DNA from: Variibacter gotjawalensis
GTDB taxonomy: Bacteria; Pseudomonadota; Alphaproteobacteria; Rhizobiales; Xanthobacteraceae
NCBI RefSeq assembly: GCF_002355335.1
Contig: NZ_AP014946.1
Location: 2,743,501 to 2,807,500, forward strand
Direction: 5' to 3'
Length of the DNA: 64,000 nucleotides
Below the pieces are notes generated by a model that was not told the DNA's origin, did not search any database, and worked only from the letters and a program-made list of their open reading frames with translations. Positions 52,875 to 62,459 of the stretch are shown piece after piece. Positions within the stretch are counted from its first letter, which is position 1. Each line of letters starts with the position of its first letter. The translations under genes and the position numbers were made by a program.

Positions 52875-53809
52875 GACTCGCGCGCTCCCATCAGGCCGCG
52901 TGGTCTGAAGATCAGCACCAGCACGAGCAGCAGGAACGGCAGCATCGGCGCGACTTGCGCGAGCGTGATGCGGCCGAGATCTGAGCGGTTCGACACCGCG
53001 ATGCCGAAGCGCGCCAGCAGATCGGCGAGCGAAGCATCGACCGCGACCGCAAAGGTTTGCACGAGGCCGATCAGCATCGCTGCGACGAAGGCGCCGCCGA
53101 GCGATCCCATGCCGCCGACGACCACGACGACGAAGACAATGGGCCCGAGCGTCAACGCCATCGCGGGTTCGGTGACCAGCAGCGCGCCGCCGATGACACC
53201 GGCGAGGCCCGCCATCGCGCAGCCGACCGCGAAGACGCCCATGAAGACGAGCGGCACGTTATGGCCGAGATGACCGACCATGTGCGGGAAGGTGAGCGCG
53301 GCCTGCACGATGAGGCCGACGCGCGTGCGCTTGAGAAGCAGGAACAGCGCGATGAACATCAGCACCGCGACCACCATCATGAAGACGCGGAAGGCCGGAT
53401 ACTGCGTGCCCCACAATGTGAAGAGCGGTTGCTGTAGGATTGCTGGCGGCGAGTAGGGCACCGGGTTGCGGCCCCAGATCAGCTTCACGATCTCTTCGAT
53501 CAGGAAGGCGATGCCGAAGGTGAAAAGCAATTCGGCGACGTGTCCGTGCTTGTGCACGTTGCGCAGGCCGAAGCGTTCGACCAGCGCGCCGATCGCGCCG
53601 ACCAGAATGGGCGCGAGGAACATCGCGCCCCAGAAGCCCGTGCGTGCGCCGATCGCATACGCGAAGTAGGCGCCCAGCATGTAGAAGCTCGCATGCGCGA
53701 AGTTCAGCACGCCCATCATCGAGAAGATGAGGGTCAGGCCGCTCGACAACATGAAAAGGAGAAGGCCGTAGAGCGTCCCATTGAGGGTCGAAAAGACAAA
53801 TGTCTCCAT
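52871..53809 (-). CDS. livH: ABC transporter permease LivH
   Basis: 312 residues with eight or so membrane helices. GLTLIFSMMGVLNFAHASFY is the classic LivH motif and IVFVVVVVGGMGSLGGAFVA the conserved loop. It starts 77 bp after the livK stop, with a terminator hairpin in between. First gene of the livHMGF block. Confidence 0.93.
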   Translation of the reverse strand: METFVFSTLNGTLYGLLLFMLSSGLTLIFSMMGVLNFAHASFYMLGAYFAYAIGARTGFWGAMFLAPILVGAIGALVERFGLRNVHKHGHVAELLFTFGIAFLIEEIVKLIWGRNPVPYSPPAILQQPLFTLWGTQYPAFRVFMMVVAVLMFIALFLLLKRTRVGLIVQAALTFPHMVGHLGHNVPLVFMGVFAVGCAMAGLAGVIGGALLVTEPAMALTLGPIVFVVVVVGGMGSLGGAFVAAMLIGLVQTFAVAVDASLADLLARFGIAVSNRSDLGRITLAQVAPMLPFLLLVLVLIFRPRGLMGARES

Positions 53810-53841
53810 GCGCGGAGGCTCCGAAATCGCAACGGCTTCAG

Positions 53842-53876
53842 GAAAAATAAAGGCGGCCGGTTATTCTCCGGCCGCC
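53842..53876 (-). terminator. Terminator/attenuator between livK and livH
   Basis: Perfect 9-bp stem ggcggccgg (53852-53860) with ccggccgcc (53868-53876), seven-base loop, followed on the minus strand by TTTATTTTTC. It lies just downstream of livK and before livH, so it probably lowers read-through into livHMGF. Confidence 0.85.
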
Positions 53877-53886
53877 GCCTGTCGCT

Positions 53887-55125
53887 TTAGCTTGCCGGCC
53901 GCTGCATCTTGCAGGTGGTCGGCGTTTCGGTCGCCTTGGCATCGATCTTCGCGTCTGTCTTGAAGCCGAAGCCGGTGTTTTCCAGATCGAACTTCACACC
54001 CTCGGCAAACGTCGAGATGAAGAGCGGCTGGATGAGCTGGTGGTTATCCTTGCGCATCCAAGCCTTACCGGTCGGCGTATCGATCTCGAGGCCTTCGAGC
54101 GCCATCGCGATCGCCTTCGGGTCGGTCGCGTTCGCCTTCTTGGCCGCAGCGGCCAACATGTCGAACATCACTTTGACGCGGAAGTAGTAGTAATCGAGGT
54201 TGTACTGCTTCTTGAAGTCGGTGACGACGTTGTCCATCCCGATGTCCGGGATGTTCGAGTGCCACTCGGTGATCTGCTTGACGAGACCGACGGCGGACTT
54301 GCCCATCGCGGTCGGCGCGCCGAGGCCGCCGCCGTAGTAGGTGAAGAACGGCACGTTGAAGCCGGTGTCCGACGCTGCCTTGATCAGCAGCGTCATGTCG
54401 GTGCCCCAGTTGCCCGTGATCACGGCCTGAGCGCCGGCGGCGCGCATCTTGGTGATGTAGGGGACGAAGTCGCGGACGCGGCCGAGCGGATGCAGTTCGT
54501 TGCCGACGACTTCGATATCCGGGCGCTTCTGCTTGAGCATCGCGACCGACGATTCCGACACCGACTTACCGAACGAATAGTCCTGACCGATGACGTAGAC
54601 CTTTTTGATGTCCGGAAGCGTTTTGATGTAGTCGGTCATCGCCCCCATTTTCATGTCGGCGTCGGCATCGAAGCGGAAGTGCCAGAACGTGCACTTGTCG
54701 TTGGTGAAGGACGGATCGACCGCGGCGTAATTCAGGAAAAGCACGGCCTGCGCCGGATTGCGCTCGTTGTGCTTCTCGACCGCCTCGATGATCGCGGCCG
54801 CGACCGACGAGCCGTTGCCCTGCGTGATGAAGCGGAGGCCCTGGTCGATCGCCTTTTCGAGCTGGATGATCGCTTCTTTCGGATTTGTCTTCGAATCGAA
54901 GCCGACGACTTCCATCTTGGCGCCGTTGAAACCGCCTGCCTTGTTGATGCGGTCGGCTTCGTATTGGAACTGCTTGAGACCACCGTCTCCGACGTTGGCG
55001 AACGGACCCGAAAGCGGATCGATGTAGCCCATCTTGATGGTGGCACCCTGCGCAAATGCAGGCGCGCTGCTCAGCGCGGTGGCGGCAAGACCCGAAGCAA
55101 CAAATTGACGGCGATTAAGGCGCAT
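53887..55125 (-). CDS. ABC transporter substrate-binding protein (LivK/amide-binding type)
   Basis: 412 residues. MRLNRRQFVASGLAATALS is a twin-arginine-type signal, cleavage near AFAQG. IKMGYIDPLSGPFANVGDG begins a type I periplasmic binding fold of the Leu/Ile/Val and amide-binding family; WGTDMTLLIKAASD and VRDFVPYITKMRAAGAQAV are typical lobes. Strong ribosome site gggaggg before the ATG. Encodes the binding component of the adjacent liv-type transporter; ligand not determinable. Confidence 0.92.
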   Translation of the reverse strand: MRLNRRQFVASGLAATALSSAPAFAQGATIKMGYIDPLSGPFANVGDGGLKQFQYEADRINKAGGFNGAKMEVVGFDSKTNPKEAIIQLEKAIDQGLRFITQGNGSSVAAAIIEAVEKHNERNPAQAVLFLNYAAVDPSFTNDKCTFWHFRFDADADMKMGAMTDYIKTLPDIKKVYVIGQDYSFGKSVSESSVAMLKQKRPDIEVVGNELHPLGRVRDFVPYITKMRAAGAQAVITGNWGTDMTLLIKAASDTGFNVPFFTYYGGGLGAPTAMGKSAVGLVKQITEWHSNIPDIGMDNVVTDFKKQYNLDYYYFRVKVMFDMLAAAAKKANATDPKAIAMALEGLEIDTPTGKAWMRKDNHQLIQPLFISTFAEGVKFDLENTGFGFKTDAKIDAKATETPTTCKMQRPAS

Positions 55126-55299
55126 TCCATATCCCTCCCAAGGATATTTCGCACGTGCGTTCGTGCGAATTGATTGTCCATGACGGCTTGTAACCCTCGC
55201 CGTCGTTGGAGGCATACTGACTACGCGCTTCGCGATAAGTCAACGCGCGGCGGCGCACACCAAAGGTGTTGTGATCGGGAGGGTGTATGCCGCGACGTG

Positions 55300-55339
55300 C
55301 GGCGTCTCGCGCCGCGAGCTACGGCGTCTCGCGCCGCGA
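55300..55339. repeat. Two direct copies of an 18-bp GC-rich unit
   Basis: cggcgtctcgcgccgcga occurs at 55300-55317 and 55322-55339. Each copy can fold (cggcg-tctcg-cgccg). The pair lies right after the stop of the NifU-like gene and may serve as its transcription end. Confidence 0.75.
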
Positions 55340-55344
55340 AATCG

Positions 55345-55788
55345 TCAACCGGCTTTGCGCTTGGCTTCGATCTGATCGATCGCCGAGACGACGGCGTCGA
55401 AAGTGAGCAGCGTGGACGCGTGGCGTGCCTTGTAGTCACGTACCGGCTCCAGGACGCGGATATCCTCCCAGCGGCCGCCATCCGGCGGGCTGCCGTTCTC
55501 CTTGAGCATCTTGCGCACGGTCTCGCGCAGCGCACGCAGTTCATCGGCTTTCGCCCCGACAACATGCCGGGCCATGATGGAGGATGACGCCTGGCCGAGC
55601 GCGCAAGCCTTCACGTCATGCGCGAAGTCGGTGACCTCGTCGCCGTTCATCTTGAGATCGATGGTGACCGTCGAGCCGCACAACTTGGAATGGGCTGTCG
55701 CGCTCGCATCCGGCGATTCGAGCCGCCCGATCCGGGGGATGTTGCCGGCGAGTTCGAGGATTTTGGCGTTATAGATGTCGTTGAGCAT
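55345..55788 (-). CDS. NifU/IscU-like iron-sulphur scaffold-type protein, third ligand missing
   Basis: 147 residues. HSKLCGSTVTID (Cys37) and VKACALGQASSS (Cys62) match two of the three scaffold cysteines. The position of the third reads RHASTLLTF, serine instead of cysteine, and the aspartate next to the first cysteine is also replaced (CGS for CGD). Similar proteins sit beside folE in related genomes, so this variant may be conserved and do another job. Divergent from folE. No isc or suf genes nearby. Confidence 0.85.
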   Translation of the reverse strand: MLNDIYNAKILELAGNIPRIGRLESPDASATAHSKLCGSTVTIDLKMNGDEVTDFAHDVKACALGQASSSIMARHVVGAKADELRALRETVRKMLKENGSPPDGGRWEDIRVLEPVRDYKARHASTLLTFDAVVSAIDQIEAKRKAG

Positions 55789-55996
55789 GCGAAATCGCCG
55801 AAATGGCCGGGTCGAGGCGGATTGAAGGGCACCCGGATGCTCTTATATAGTTGAGGTCCGGCCAAGTTGAAGCGGCCGGATCGGGGTTCACAGCCCCGCC
55901 AAAACCAGAATGCGGCGTCGGCCCGAAGCCATGACCGCCCGGTGACACATCCGGCCTCCCGATTTTGGGCAGGCCGGTCGAACGGAGACGCCGTCT

Positions 55997-56620
55997 ATGG
56001 ACGCGATCATCAAGCCTTTCTCTCGGACTCCGTCCGAGTCTTCCCGCACGCAACGTCCGACCCGTGACGAGGCCGAAGCCGCCGTCCGCACGCTCATCGC
56101 CTATGCGGGCGATGACCCGGCGCGCGAGGGCCTGCTCGACACCCCGAAGCGCGTCGTCCGCGCTTACGATGAGCTGTTCGGCGGCTATCGCCTCGACCCG
56201 GCCGACGTGCTGCAGCGGACCTTCTCCGAGATCGACACCTATGACGACCTCGTGCTGGTCCGCGACATCCCGTTCGCGTCGCACTGCGAGCATCACATGA
56301 TCCCGTTCACCGGCAAGGCGCACATCGCCTATGTGCCGGTCGGCGAGGTCGTTGGTCTGTCGAAGCTCGCGCGCTTGATCGACATTTTTGCCAAGCGCCT
56401 GCAGACGCAGGAGCACCTGACGGCGCAGATCGCGGGCGCGATCGAAGAGGGCCTGAAACCGCGCGGCATCGCTGTGATGATCGAAGCCGAGCACATGTGC
56501 ATGTCACTGCGGGGCGTGCAGAAGCATGGCTCGTCCACCGTCACGACCAAGTTCACGGGTTCGTTCCGCGACGATCCGGCCGAGCAGGTCCGCTTCATGA
56601 CGCTGATCCGTCAGCGCTGA
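55997..56620 (+). CDS. folE: GTP cyclohydrolase I
   Basis: 207 residues. Zinc and catalytic motifs are [20 protein letters not shown] and [16 protein letters not shown], with [12 protein letters not shown] for GTP binding. It converts GTP to dihydroneopterin triphosphate, the first step of folate synthesis. The extra 25-residue N-terminus is normal for bacterial enzymes. The stop overlaps the hisI start (TGATG). Confidence 0.96.
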   Translation: MDAIIKPFSRTPSESSRTQRPTRDEAEAAVRTLIAYAGDDPAREGLLDTPKRVVRAYDELFGGYRLDPADVLQRTFSEIDTYDDLVLVRDIPFASHCEHHMIPFTGKAHIAYVPVGEVVGLSKLARLIDIFAKRLQTQEHLTAQIAGAIEEGLKPRGIAVMIEAEHMCMSLRGVQKHGSSTVTTKFTGSFRDDPAEQVRFMTLIRQR

Positions 56621-57000
56621 TGTCGTCTTCGCGCGAGATCGAAGAGGGGACCGGGCTTGCGCTCAAGTTCGACGCGAATGGCCTCATCACCTGCGTGACC
56701 ACCGACGCGACCTCGGGCGAGGTGCTGATGGTCGCGCATATGAACGACGAAGCTTTCCGCCGCACGGTCGAGACCGGCGATGCCTGGTACTACAGCCGTT
56801 CGCGCCAACAGCTGTGGCGCAAGGGCGAAACGTCCGGGCATACGCAGCGCGTTCGTGAGGTCCGCATCGATTGCGATCAGGATGCGATCGTCATCAAGGT
56901 CGAGCAGGTTGGCCCGGCCTGTCACACCAACCGCCGCTCATGCTTCTATCGCGCGATCCCGCTCGGACAGACCGGCACGATCACGTTGAAGATGGATTGA
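56620..57000 (+). CDS. hisI: Phosphoribosyl-AMP cyclohydrolase
   Basis: 126 residues. [20 protein letters not shown] and [16 protein letters not shown] with [14 protein letters not shown] supply the zinc cysteines and metal aspartates of HisI. It opens the purine ring of phosphoribosyl-AMP, the third step of histidine synthesis. Monofunctional: no HisE domain follows. Coupled to folE by TGATG overlap. Confidence 0.96.
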   Translation: MSSSREIEEGTGLALKFDANGLITCVTTDATSGEVLMVAHMNDEAFRRTVETGDAWYYSRSRQQLWRKGETSGHTQRVREVRIDCDQDAIVIKVEQVGPACHTNRRSCFYRAIPLGQTGTITLKMD

Positions 57001-57022
57001 TTTGTTGGGGAGGGGTGAGGCT

Positions 57023-57053
57023 GCTGGTGACGCCGTGTGGCAACGTCACCAGC
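57023..57053. other. Inverted repeat after hisI
   Basis: Perfect ten-base arms gctggtgacg (57023-57032) and cgtcaccagc (57044-57053) with an eleven-base loop, 23 bp after the hisI stop. There is no T-run, so it may be a stabilising 3' hairpin or a rho-related end. Confidence 0.45.
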
Positions 57054-57180
57054 TGGGCTCAGAAGCGTCGCCGGAAGGAGAACAACCGGGACGCCGAAAA
57101 CGTTCACGAGGCGAGTGTGCCCGGGATCAAACCCTAACGCTACGATAACCTAAAAATGTGATTAACACCGGCGGGCCCCG

Positions 57181-58059
57181 TTACCGCCGGACCGTTTTGG
57201 CGCGTGCCAGCAGGCGTTCTGCGCGTACCAGATGGGGGCGATCGAACATCACGCCGCCCATCGCAACGACGCCGGCGCCCGGCTGTGCCGCGAACGCATC
57301 GACGACACCTTGAGCTTCAGCGATCGACTTCTCGCTCGGCGTGAAGACGTCGTTGATCACCGCGACTTGGCCCGGATGGATAGCCATCTTCGACGTGAAG
57401 CCGTCGCGCCGGGCTTCTTCGCATTCGCGGCGTAGGCCCGCCTCGTTGCGGAAGTCCGCGTAGACCGTGTCGATCGGCGCGACGCCGCATGCAGCGGCCG
57501 CAGCTAAGCTCAGCGTGCGCGCAAAACGAAACGGCTCGGTGAGATTGCCGTCTTTGTCGCGATTGGTCTCGGAGCCGAGCGAGGCCGAGAGATCCTCCGC
57601 GCCCCAGGTGAGGCCGGTGAGCCGCTTGCTCGAACCTTTGTAGGTGCCGCAGAGGAAGAGGGCGCTCGCCGTCTCGGTCGTCAAGGCGAGAATTTCGATG
57701 CTGCCTTCCGGCAACCCGTGCAGCGCTTCCTGCACGGTGAGCTTGGCGTCGAGATGCGTGACAGACGCGCCGCCTTCCGCCTTCGGCAGCAGGATCGCAT
57801 CCGGCTTGCCCGCGACGATGACGGCGAGATCATCGTCGGTCAGACCCGTATCGAGTGCGTTGACGCGTACGACCAGCTGCGGGCGATCCTTCTGCGGTCC
57901 GATTTCGCGCAGGAAGCCGAGGCCGATGTCGCGCGCCTTCGGTTTGTTGTCGAAGCCGACGGAATCCTCGAGATCGACGATGAGGGAGTCGGAGCCGGAC
58001 GTAAGCGACTTCTCGAGCTTCTTGGTGCTGTCGCCTGGAACGAAGAGATACGAGCGCAT
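57181..58059 (-). CDS. CoA-ester lyase (HpcH/HpaI, CitE-like)
   Basis: 292 residues. MRSYLFVPGDSTKKLEK, LIVDLEDSVGFDNK (metal ligands), LVVRVNALDTGLTDDDL and LLPKAEGGASV are CitE/malyl-CoA lyase landmarks. It should cleave or form a (2-hydroxyacyl)-CoA such as malyl-CoA or citramalyl-CoA. Overlaps the upstream MaoC stop (TAATG), the classic lyase/hydratase pair. Substrate not certain. Confidence 0.9.
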   Translation of the reverse strand: MRSYLFVPGDSTKKLEKSLTSGSDSLIVDLEDSVGFDNKPKARDIGLGFLREIGPQKDRPQLVVRVNALDTGLTDDDLAVIVAGKPDAILLPKAEGGASVTHLDAKLTVQEALHGLPEGSIEILALTTETASALFLCGTYKGSSKRLTGLTWGAEDLSASLGSETNRDKDGNLTEPFRFARTLSLAAAAACGVAPIDTVYADFRNEAGLRRECEEARRDGFTSKMAIHPGQVAVINDVFTPSEKSIAEAQGVVDAFAAQPGAGVVAMGGVMFDRPHLVRAERLLARAKTVRR

Positions 58060-58541
58060 TACTTCACCGGCCGGCGGCGCATGAAGCCCTGGCGTTTGCA
58101 TTCGCCGACAAGCTTGTTGTTCTGATTGTAGGCGCGGTGGTGGAAGTCGACGATGCCGGCATCTGGCCGCGATTTCGACTCGCGCTTCGAAATGATCTCG
58201 GTGGTGACGTGGATGGTGTCGCCGTCGAACACCGGATGCGGGAAGATCACATCTGTCATCCCGAGATTGCCGATCGTGGTGCCGACCGTCGTGTCGTTGA
58301 CCGAAATGCCGATCATCAGGCCGAGCGTGAACAGCGAGTTCATTAGCGGCTGCTTCCACTCTGTCTCGGTCTCGCAGAAGTGCCGATCGATGTGCAGCGG
58401 CTGCGGATTGAGCGTCATGTTGGAGAACAGCATGTTGTCCATCTGGGTGACCGTGCGGGTCAGCCGATGCTCGAAGACATGGCCGACGATGAAGTCCTCG
58501 AAGTAGAGGCCGCCGCGCGGATGCCGGATGGGTTCACTCAT
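58059..58541 (-). CDS. MaoC-family (R)-hydratase
   Basis: 160 residues. GLYFEDFIVGHVFEHRLTRT, then NPQPLHIDRHFCETETEWKQ with the catalytic Asp-His type segment, and FPHPVFDGDTIHVTTEIISK. Hot-dog fold acting on enoyl-CoA; mesaconyl-CoA or similar substrates are plausible given the lyase downstream. Cytosolic. First gene of the pair. Confidence 0.9.
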   Translation of the reverse strand: MSEPIRHPRGGLYFEDFIVGHVFEHRLTRTVTQMDNMLFSNMTLNPQPLHIDRHFCETETEWKQPLMNSLFTLGLMIGISVNDTTVGTTIGNLGMTDVIFPHPVFDGDTIHVTTEIISKRESKSRPDAGIVDFHHRAYNQNNKLVGECKRQGFMRRRPVK

Positions 58542-58766
58542 GACACTCCCCGTAAAACTGTTTGTGGATCAATCGATTGTCGGCATTTCCGGATTCGAAA
58601 TCGGAGCCGCCGCAGTGATCCTTCGGGGTCAGCTTTAGCACAGCTCGGGGCGGTGGGAAGGCCTCGCGGCACTGCCGCCGTTATGGTGAACGCTTTATTA
58701 AGTCACCGCCGCGCATAGTCGTTTCGGTTGAAGAAACCGAGTCGGTCATCCGGCGGGAAAAACAAC

Positions 58767-59903
58767 ATGATCGTGCGGCATTTTCTGCAGTGGATACAGA
58801 CGGCACCGGCGCAAGCCCGGGCCGAAGCGACCAGCGCACTCGCGCGGTCTTTTCTCTACTCGGACTTGACGCTCGACGACCGCGCCGCCGCTCAAGGCGC
58901 GATGGTGATGCTGCTCGACGATCCGTCGCCGCTGGTGCGCCGCGCCTTGGCTGAAGCGCTGGCGTCGAGCGACAAGGCCCCGCTCGCCGTCATCCTCGGT
59001 CTGGCGCAGGATCAGGCTGAAATCGCTCACATCGTGGTCGCTAACTCGCCGCTGATCGCGGACGCCGATCTTGTCGACTGCATCGGTAGTCAGAACGAAG
59101 GAACGCAGATCGCCATCGCGCGCCGCATCGACCTTTCCTGCGCGGTGTCCGCCGCGATAGCCGAAGTCGGCAGCGCGGATGCGTGCCTTGCCCTCATTCA
59201 GAATGACACGGCGTTGATTGCGGTCGGCTCGCTCGACCGCCTGGTCGAACGCTTCGGCCATGTTGCGGCGATCCGCGAAGCTTTGTTGCCACGCCCGAAC
59301 CTGCCGGCATCGACCCGGCAGATGCTGGTGTCGCAGCTGTCCGAGACGCTGTCGCGCTTCTGCGCGCTGCAGAATTGGCTGCGTGAAGATCGCGCCGAGA
59401 AGATCACACGCGACGCCTGCGAGAAGGCGACGGTTGCGCTTGCCGCGACTGCACCGCGCGACGATGTGCGCCCGCTGGTCACGCATCTGCGCGACAGCGG
59501 CCAGCTCACCGGCGCGCTCGTGCTGCGCTCACTGCTCTCCGGCAACATCACGTTGTTCGAGGAGACGCTGGCCGAACTCAGCGGCATGCCGCTCGCGCGC
59601 GTGTCCGGCCTCGTCCACGATCGCAGCCGCCGGGGGCTCAACGCTTTGTTCGAACGCGCGCAGCTTCCCTTCGTGCTCTATCCGGCGATCGTCGCCGCCA
59701 TCGAGGCGTTGAACGAAGCGAGCCTGGAGCCGGGTGGGGCGGTTCGCCTCAAGCGCCGGATGACCGAGCGCGTGCTGACCGCCTGCGCGCCGCTCGCCGG
59801 CAATGCCGAAATGGAGCCGTTGCTCGCAATGCTGCGCCGCTTCGCGACCGAAGCCGCGCGCGATGAAGCCCGCATGTTCTGCCAGGATTTGGTGGCGGCT
59901 TAA
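58767..59903 (+). CDS. DUF2336 family protein
   Basis: 378 residues, all helical. LYSDLTLDDRAAAQGAMVML, LDDPSPLVRRALAEALASS and later VAANSPLIADADLVDCI-like segments show HEAT-type repeats of DUF2336, common in alphaproteobacteria and of unknown role. The ATG gives MIVRHFLQW; a TTG 39 bp upstream is an alternative. No operon. Followed by element family A copy 2. Confidence 0.85.
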   Translation: MIVRHFLQWIQTAPAQARAEATSALARSFLYSDLTLDDRAAAQGAMVMLLDDPSPLVRRALAEALASSDKAPLAVILGLAQDQAEIAHIVVANSPLIADADLVDCIGSQNEGTQIAIARRIDLSCAVSAAIAEVGSADACLALIQNDTALIAVGSLDRLVERFGHVAAIREALLPRPNLPASTRQMLVSQLSETLSRFCALQNWLREDRAEKITRDACEKATVALAATAPRDDVRPLVTHLRDSGQLTGALVLRSLLSGNITLFEETLAELSGMPLARVSGLVHDRSRRGLNALFERAQLPFVLYPAIVAAIEALNEASLEPGGAVRLKRRMTERVLTACAPLAGNAEMEPLLAMLRRFATEAARDEARMFCQDLVAA

Positions 59904-59907
59904 TTTT

Positions 59908-60032
59908 GTAGCCCGGATGAGCGGCGCGCATTCGCGCGCAAGCGACATCCGGGGACTGCGTCGGCGCCCATCCCGGATATCGCGGCTCGCTCTGCGCGCT
60001 TTGCGCGCCGCGAGACCGCTCATCCGGGCTAC
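59908..60032. repeat. Palindromic intergenic element, family A, copy 2
   Basis: Perfect 15-base terminal inverted repeats gtagcccggatgagc / gctcatccgggctac. The interior matches copy 1 (36336) when reverse-complemented (cgcgatatccggga). It lies between DUF2336 and NAD kinase stop. Confidence 0.87.
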
Positions 60033-60038
60033 GACGCC

Positions 60039-60818
60039 TTAAAACCCGAACTGTTCGCCCAAAATGCGTTCGTCGAGGCTATGCCCCGGATCAAACAGCA
60101 GCGTCACTTCGACAGTCGGATCGAGCGACACGGTCACGTTCTTCACGTGCCGGACTTCATCGTGATCCGCGACCGCGGCGACCGGACGCTTCTCCGACTC
60201 CAACACCTCGATCATTACCGTCGCGGTGTTGGGCAAGAGCGCGCCGCGCCAGCGCCGCGGGCGGAACGGGCTGATCGGCGTTAGCGCGAGGAGCGGGGAG
60301 TTGATCGGGATGATCGGACCCTGCGCCGAGAGGTTATAGGCAGTCGAGCCGGCCGGCGTTGCGACCAGCAGGCCGTCGGCCGCGAGTTCCGCCATGCGCT
60401 CTTTGCCGTCGATCGAAATCTTCATCCGCGCGACCTGGTGCCGCTGACGGAACAGGGACACCTCGTTGAACGCGCGGTGCTCGTGAGTCTTGCCGTTGTC
60501 GGTCTCGGCGCGCATCAAGAGCGGACGGATGCGCGTGCGCGTCGCGCTGCTGATCCGCTCGCGGAGATCGTCGTCGCCGTAGGGGTTCATCAGGAAGCCG
60601 ACCGTGCCGCGATGCATGCCGTAGATCGGCTTGCCGAGCCCGTGCAGGCGATGCAGCGTGTGCAGCATCAATCCGTCGCCGCCCAGCGTGACGATGACGT
60701 CCGCCTCCGGCGGGGCGACGTCGCCATAGCGGAGCGCCAAGCGAACGCGCGCTTCCTGCGCCTCGGGCGCGGCGCTCGCCACAAAGGCGATCTTTTCGGC
60801 AACGTTCTCGCGGCTCAT
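60039..60818 (-). CDS. nadK: NAD kinase
   Basis: 259 residues. [17 protein letters not shown] (GGDG), [10 protein letters not shown] (NE/D motif) and [20 protein letters not shown] are all present. It phosphorylates NAD to NADP in the cytosol. Length and motif order are normal. Close to the family A element on its 3' side. Confidence 0.95.
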   Translation of the reverse strand: MSRENVAEKIAFVASAAPEAQEARVRLALRYGDVAPPEADVIVTLGGDGLMLHTLHRLHGLGKPIYGMHRGTVGFLMNPYGDDDLRERISSATRTRIRPLLMRAETDNGKTHEHRAFNEVSLFRQRHQVARMKISIDGKERMAELAADGLLVATPAGSTAYNLSAQGPIIPINSPLLALTPISPFRPRRWRGALLPNTATVMIEVLESEKRPVAAVADHDEVRHVKNVTVSLDPTVEVTLLFDPGHSLDERILGEQFGF

Positions 60819-60984
60819 GGATCTTTTCTCTGGCCGAAACTACGGCGCGCACCTTGTAGCGGTTCACTCGGAATTGCTCAAATCGCAGGTCTTAACTGCG
60901 TTATCGGCGTATTTACGCGCGGGCGAATTGCTATAGATGGCGTTCGCCCTTCCAAAAGCTATCAATCACCAAGAAGTCGAGGAA

Positions 60985-62454
60985 ATGACCAAACTGTCCT
61001 GGGCCAATTTGCCCGAAATCGCCGCGCGCGCCAGCATCCCGCAGTATCGAGCGTCCGACATCACGCCTGGCATCGTCCATTTCGGCGTCGGCAACTTCCA
61101 CCGCGCTCACCAGGCGATCTACCTCGACACATTGTTCAACCTTGGCCTCGACCGCGACTGGGGCGTGATCGGCACTGGCGTGCGCAGCGACGATGCCGCG
61201 ATGCAGGCCGCGCTCGCGCCGCAGGATTTCCTCACCAGCGTCGTCGAGCAGGAGGCCGACCACAGCGGCGTCCGCATCTCGGGCGCGCTGGTCGGTTTCA
61301 TCGCGCCGGACGATCGCGCCGGCATCGTCGCGACACTGTCGGACCCCGCGATCCGCATCGTCGCCATGACAATCACGGTCGGCGGTTATTACATCGGCGC
61401 CGGCGGCTTCGATCCGGCGGCGGCCGACATCGTGCGCGATGCGAAGAACCCGGACGATCCGCACACGATCTTCGGGCTCATCCTCAAGGCGCTGAAGGCG
61501 CGGCGTGAGAAGGGCATAGCGCCGTTCACCGTGATGTCGTGCGATAACGTGCCGGGCAACGGGCATGCGGCGCAGAACGCCGTCGTCGGTCTCGCCAAAT
61601 TGATAGACGCCGAATTCGCGACGTGGGTTGAAGCGAATGTCGCGTTCCCGAATTCGATGGTCGACCGTATCACGCCGGCAACGTCGGATCGCGAACGCGA
61701 ACTGCTCAAGAAGGACTACGGCATCGAGGACAACTGGCCGGTCTTCTGCGAGAAATTCACACAGTGGGTGATGGAAGATCATTTCCCGGCCGGCCGCCCG
61801 GCGCTGGAGAAAGTCGGCGTGCAGTTCGTCGATGATGTCGCGCCGTACGAATACATGAAGACGCGCATCCTCAACGGCGGCCACGCGTCGATCTGCTATC
61901 CGGCCGTGCTGCTCGACTATCACTTCGTACATGACGCGATGGCGGATGCGGACATCCGTGCTTTCCTCGACAAACTCGAAAGCGAAGAGATCATCCCGGT
62001 GGTGCCGCCGGTGCCGGACACGGACCTCAACGAGTATTACGCGCTGATCGCGCGCCGGTTCTCCAACCCGAAGATCGGCGACACCGTGATGCGTCTCGCC
62101 TTCGATGGCTCGAACCGGCACCCGAAATTCATCTTCGCCTGCGCGAAGGATCAGCTCGCCGCAAAACGCTCGGTCACCGGTCTCTCGCTCGTGACCGCGA
62201 TGTGGTGCCGTTATTGCTACGGCGAGACCGAGAGCGGGAAGACGCTGTCGCCGCACGATCCGCGCTGGGATCGGCTTAACGTCGCAGCGAAGAAAGCGAA
62301 GGACGACCCGTCGGCGTGGCTCGCGATGGATGATATTTTGGGGCCGGTCGCGCGCGATCCGGTCTATGCGGCTGCGTTTGCGAAAGCGCTGCGGCACATC
62401 TGGCAGCACGGCGCGCGGGCTACGTTGCGCGCGTATGCGGATGGACAATTGTAG
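60985..62454 (+). CDS. Mannitol dehydrogenase family oxidoreductase
   Basis: 489 residues from MTKLSW, preceded by gaggaa; a longer start 48 bp upstream lacks a ribosome site. HFGVGNFHRAHQAIYLD is the NAD-binding start of polyol/fructuronate reductases, and MKTRILNGGHASICYP carries the catalytic lysine, asparagine and histidine. It oxidises mannitol, fructuronate or tagaturonate-type substrates; which one is uncertain. Monocistronic, followed by a repeat. Confidence 0.92.
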   Translation: MTKLSWANLPEIAARASIPQYRASDITPGIVHFGVGNFHRAHQAIYLDTLFNLGLDRDWGVIGTGVRSDDAAMQAALAPQDFLTSVVEQEADHSGVRISGALVGFIAPDDRAGIVATLSDPAIRIVAMTITVGGYYIGAGGFDPAAADIVRDAKNPDDPHTIFGLILKALKARREKGIAPFTVMSCDNVPGNGHAAQNAVVGLAKLIDAEFATWVEANVAFPNSMVDRITPATSDRERELLKKDYGIEDNWPVFCEKFTQWVMEDHFPAGRPALEKVGVQFVDDVAPYEYMKTRILNGGHASICYPAVLLDYHFVHDAMADADIRAFLDKLESEEIIPVVPPVPDTDLNEYYALIARRFSNPKIGDTVMRLAFDGSNRHPKFIFACAKDQLAAKRSVTGLSLVTAMWCRYCYGETESGKTLSPHDPRWDRLNVAAKKAKDDPSAWLAMDDILGPVARDPVYAAAFAKALRHIWQHGARATLRAYADGQL

Positions 62455-62459
62455 GAGCT

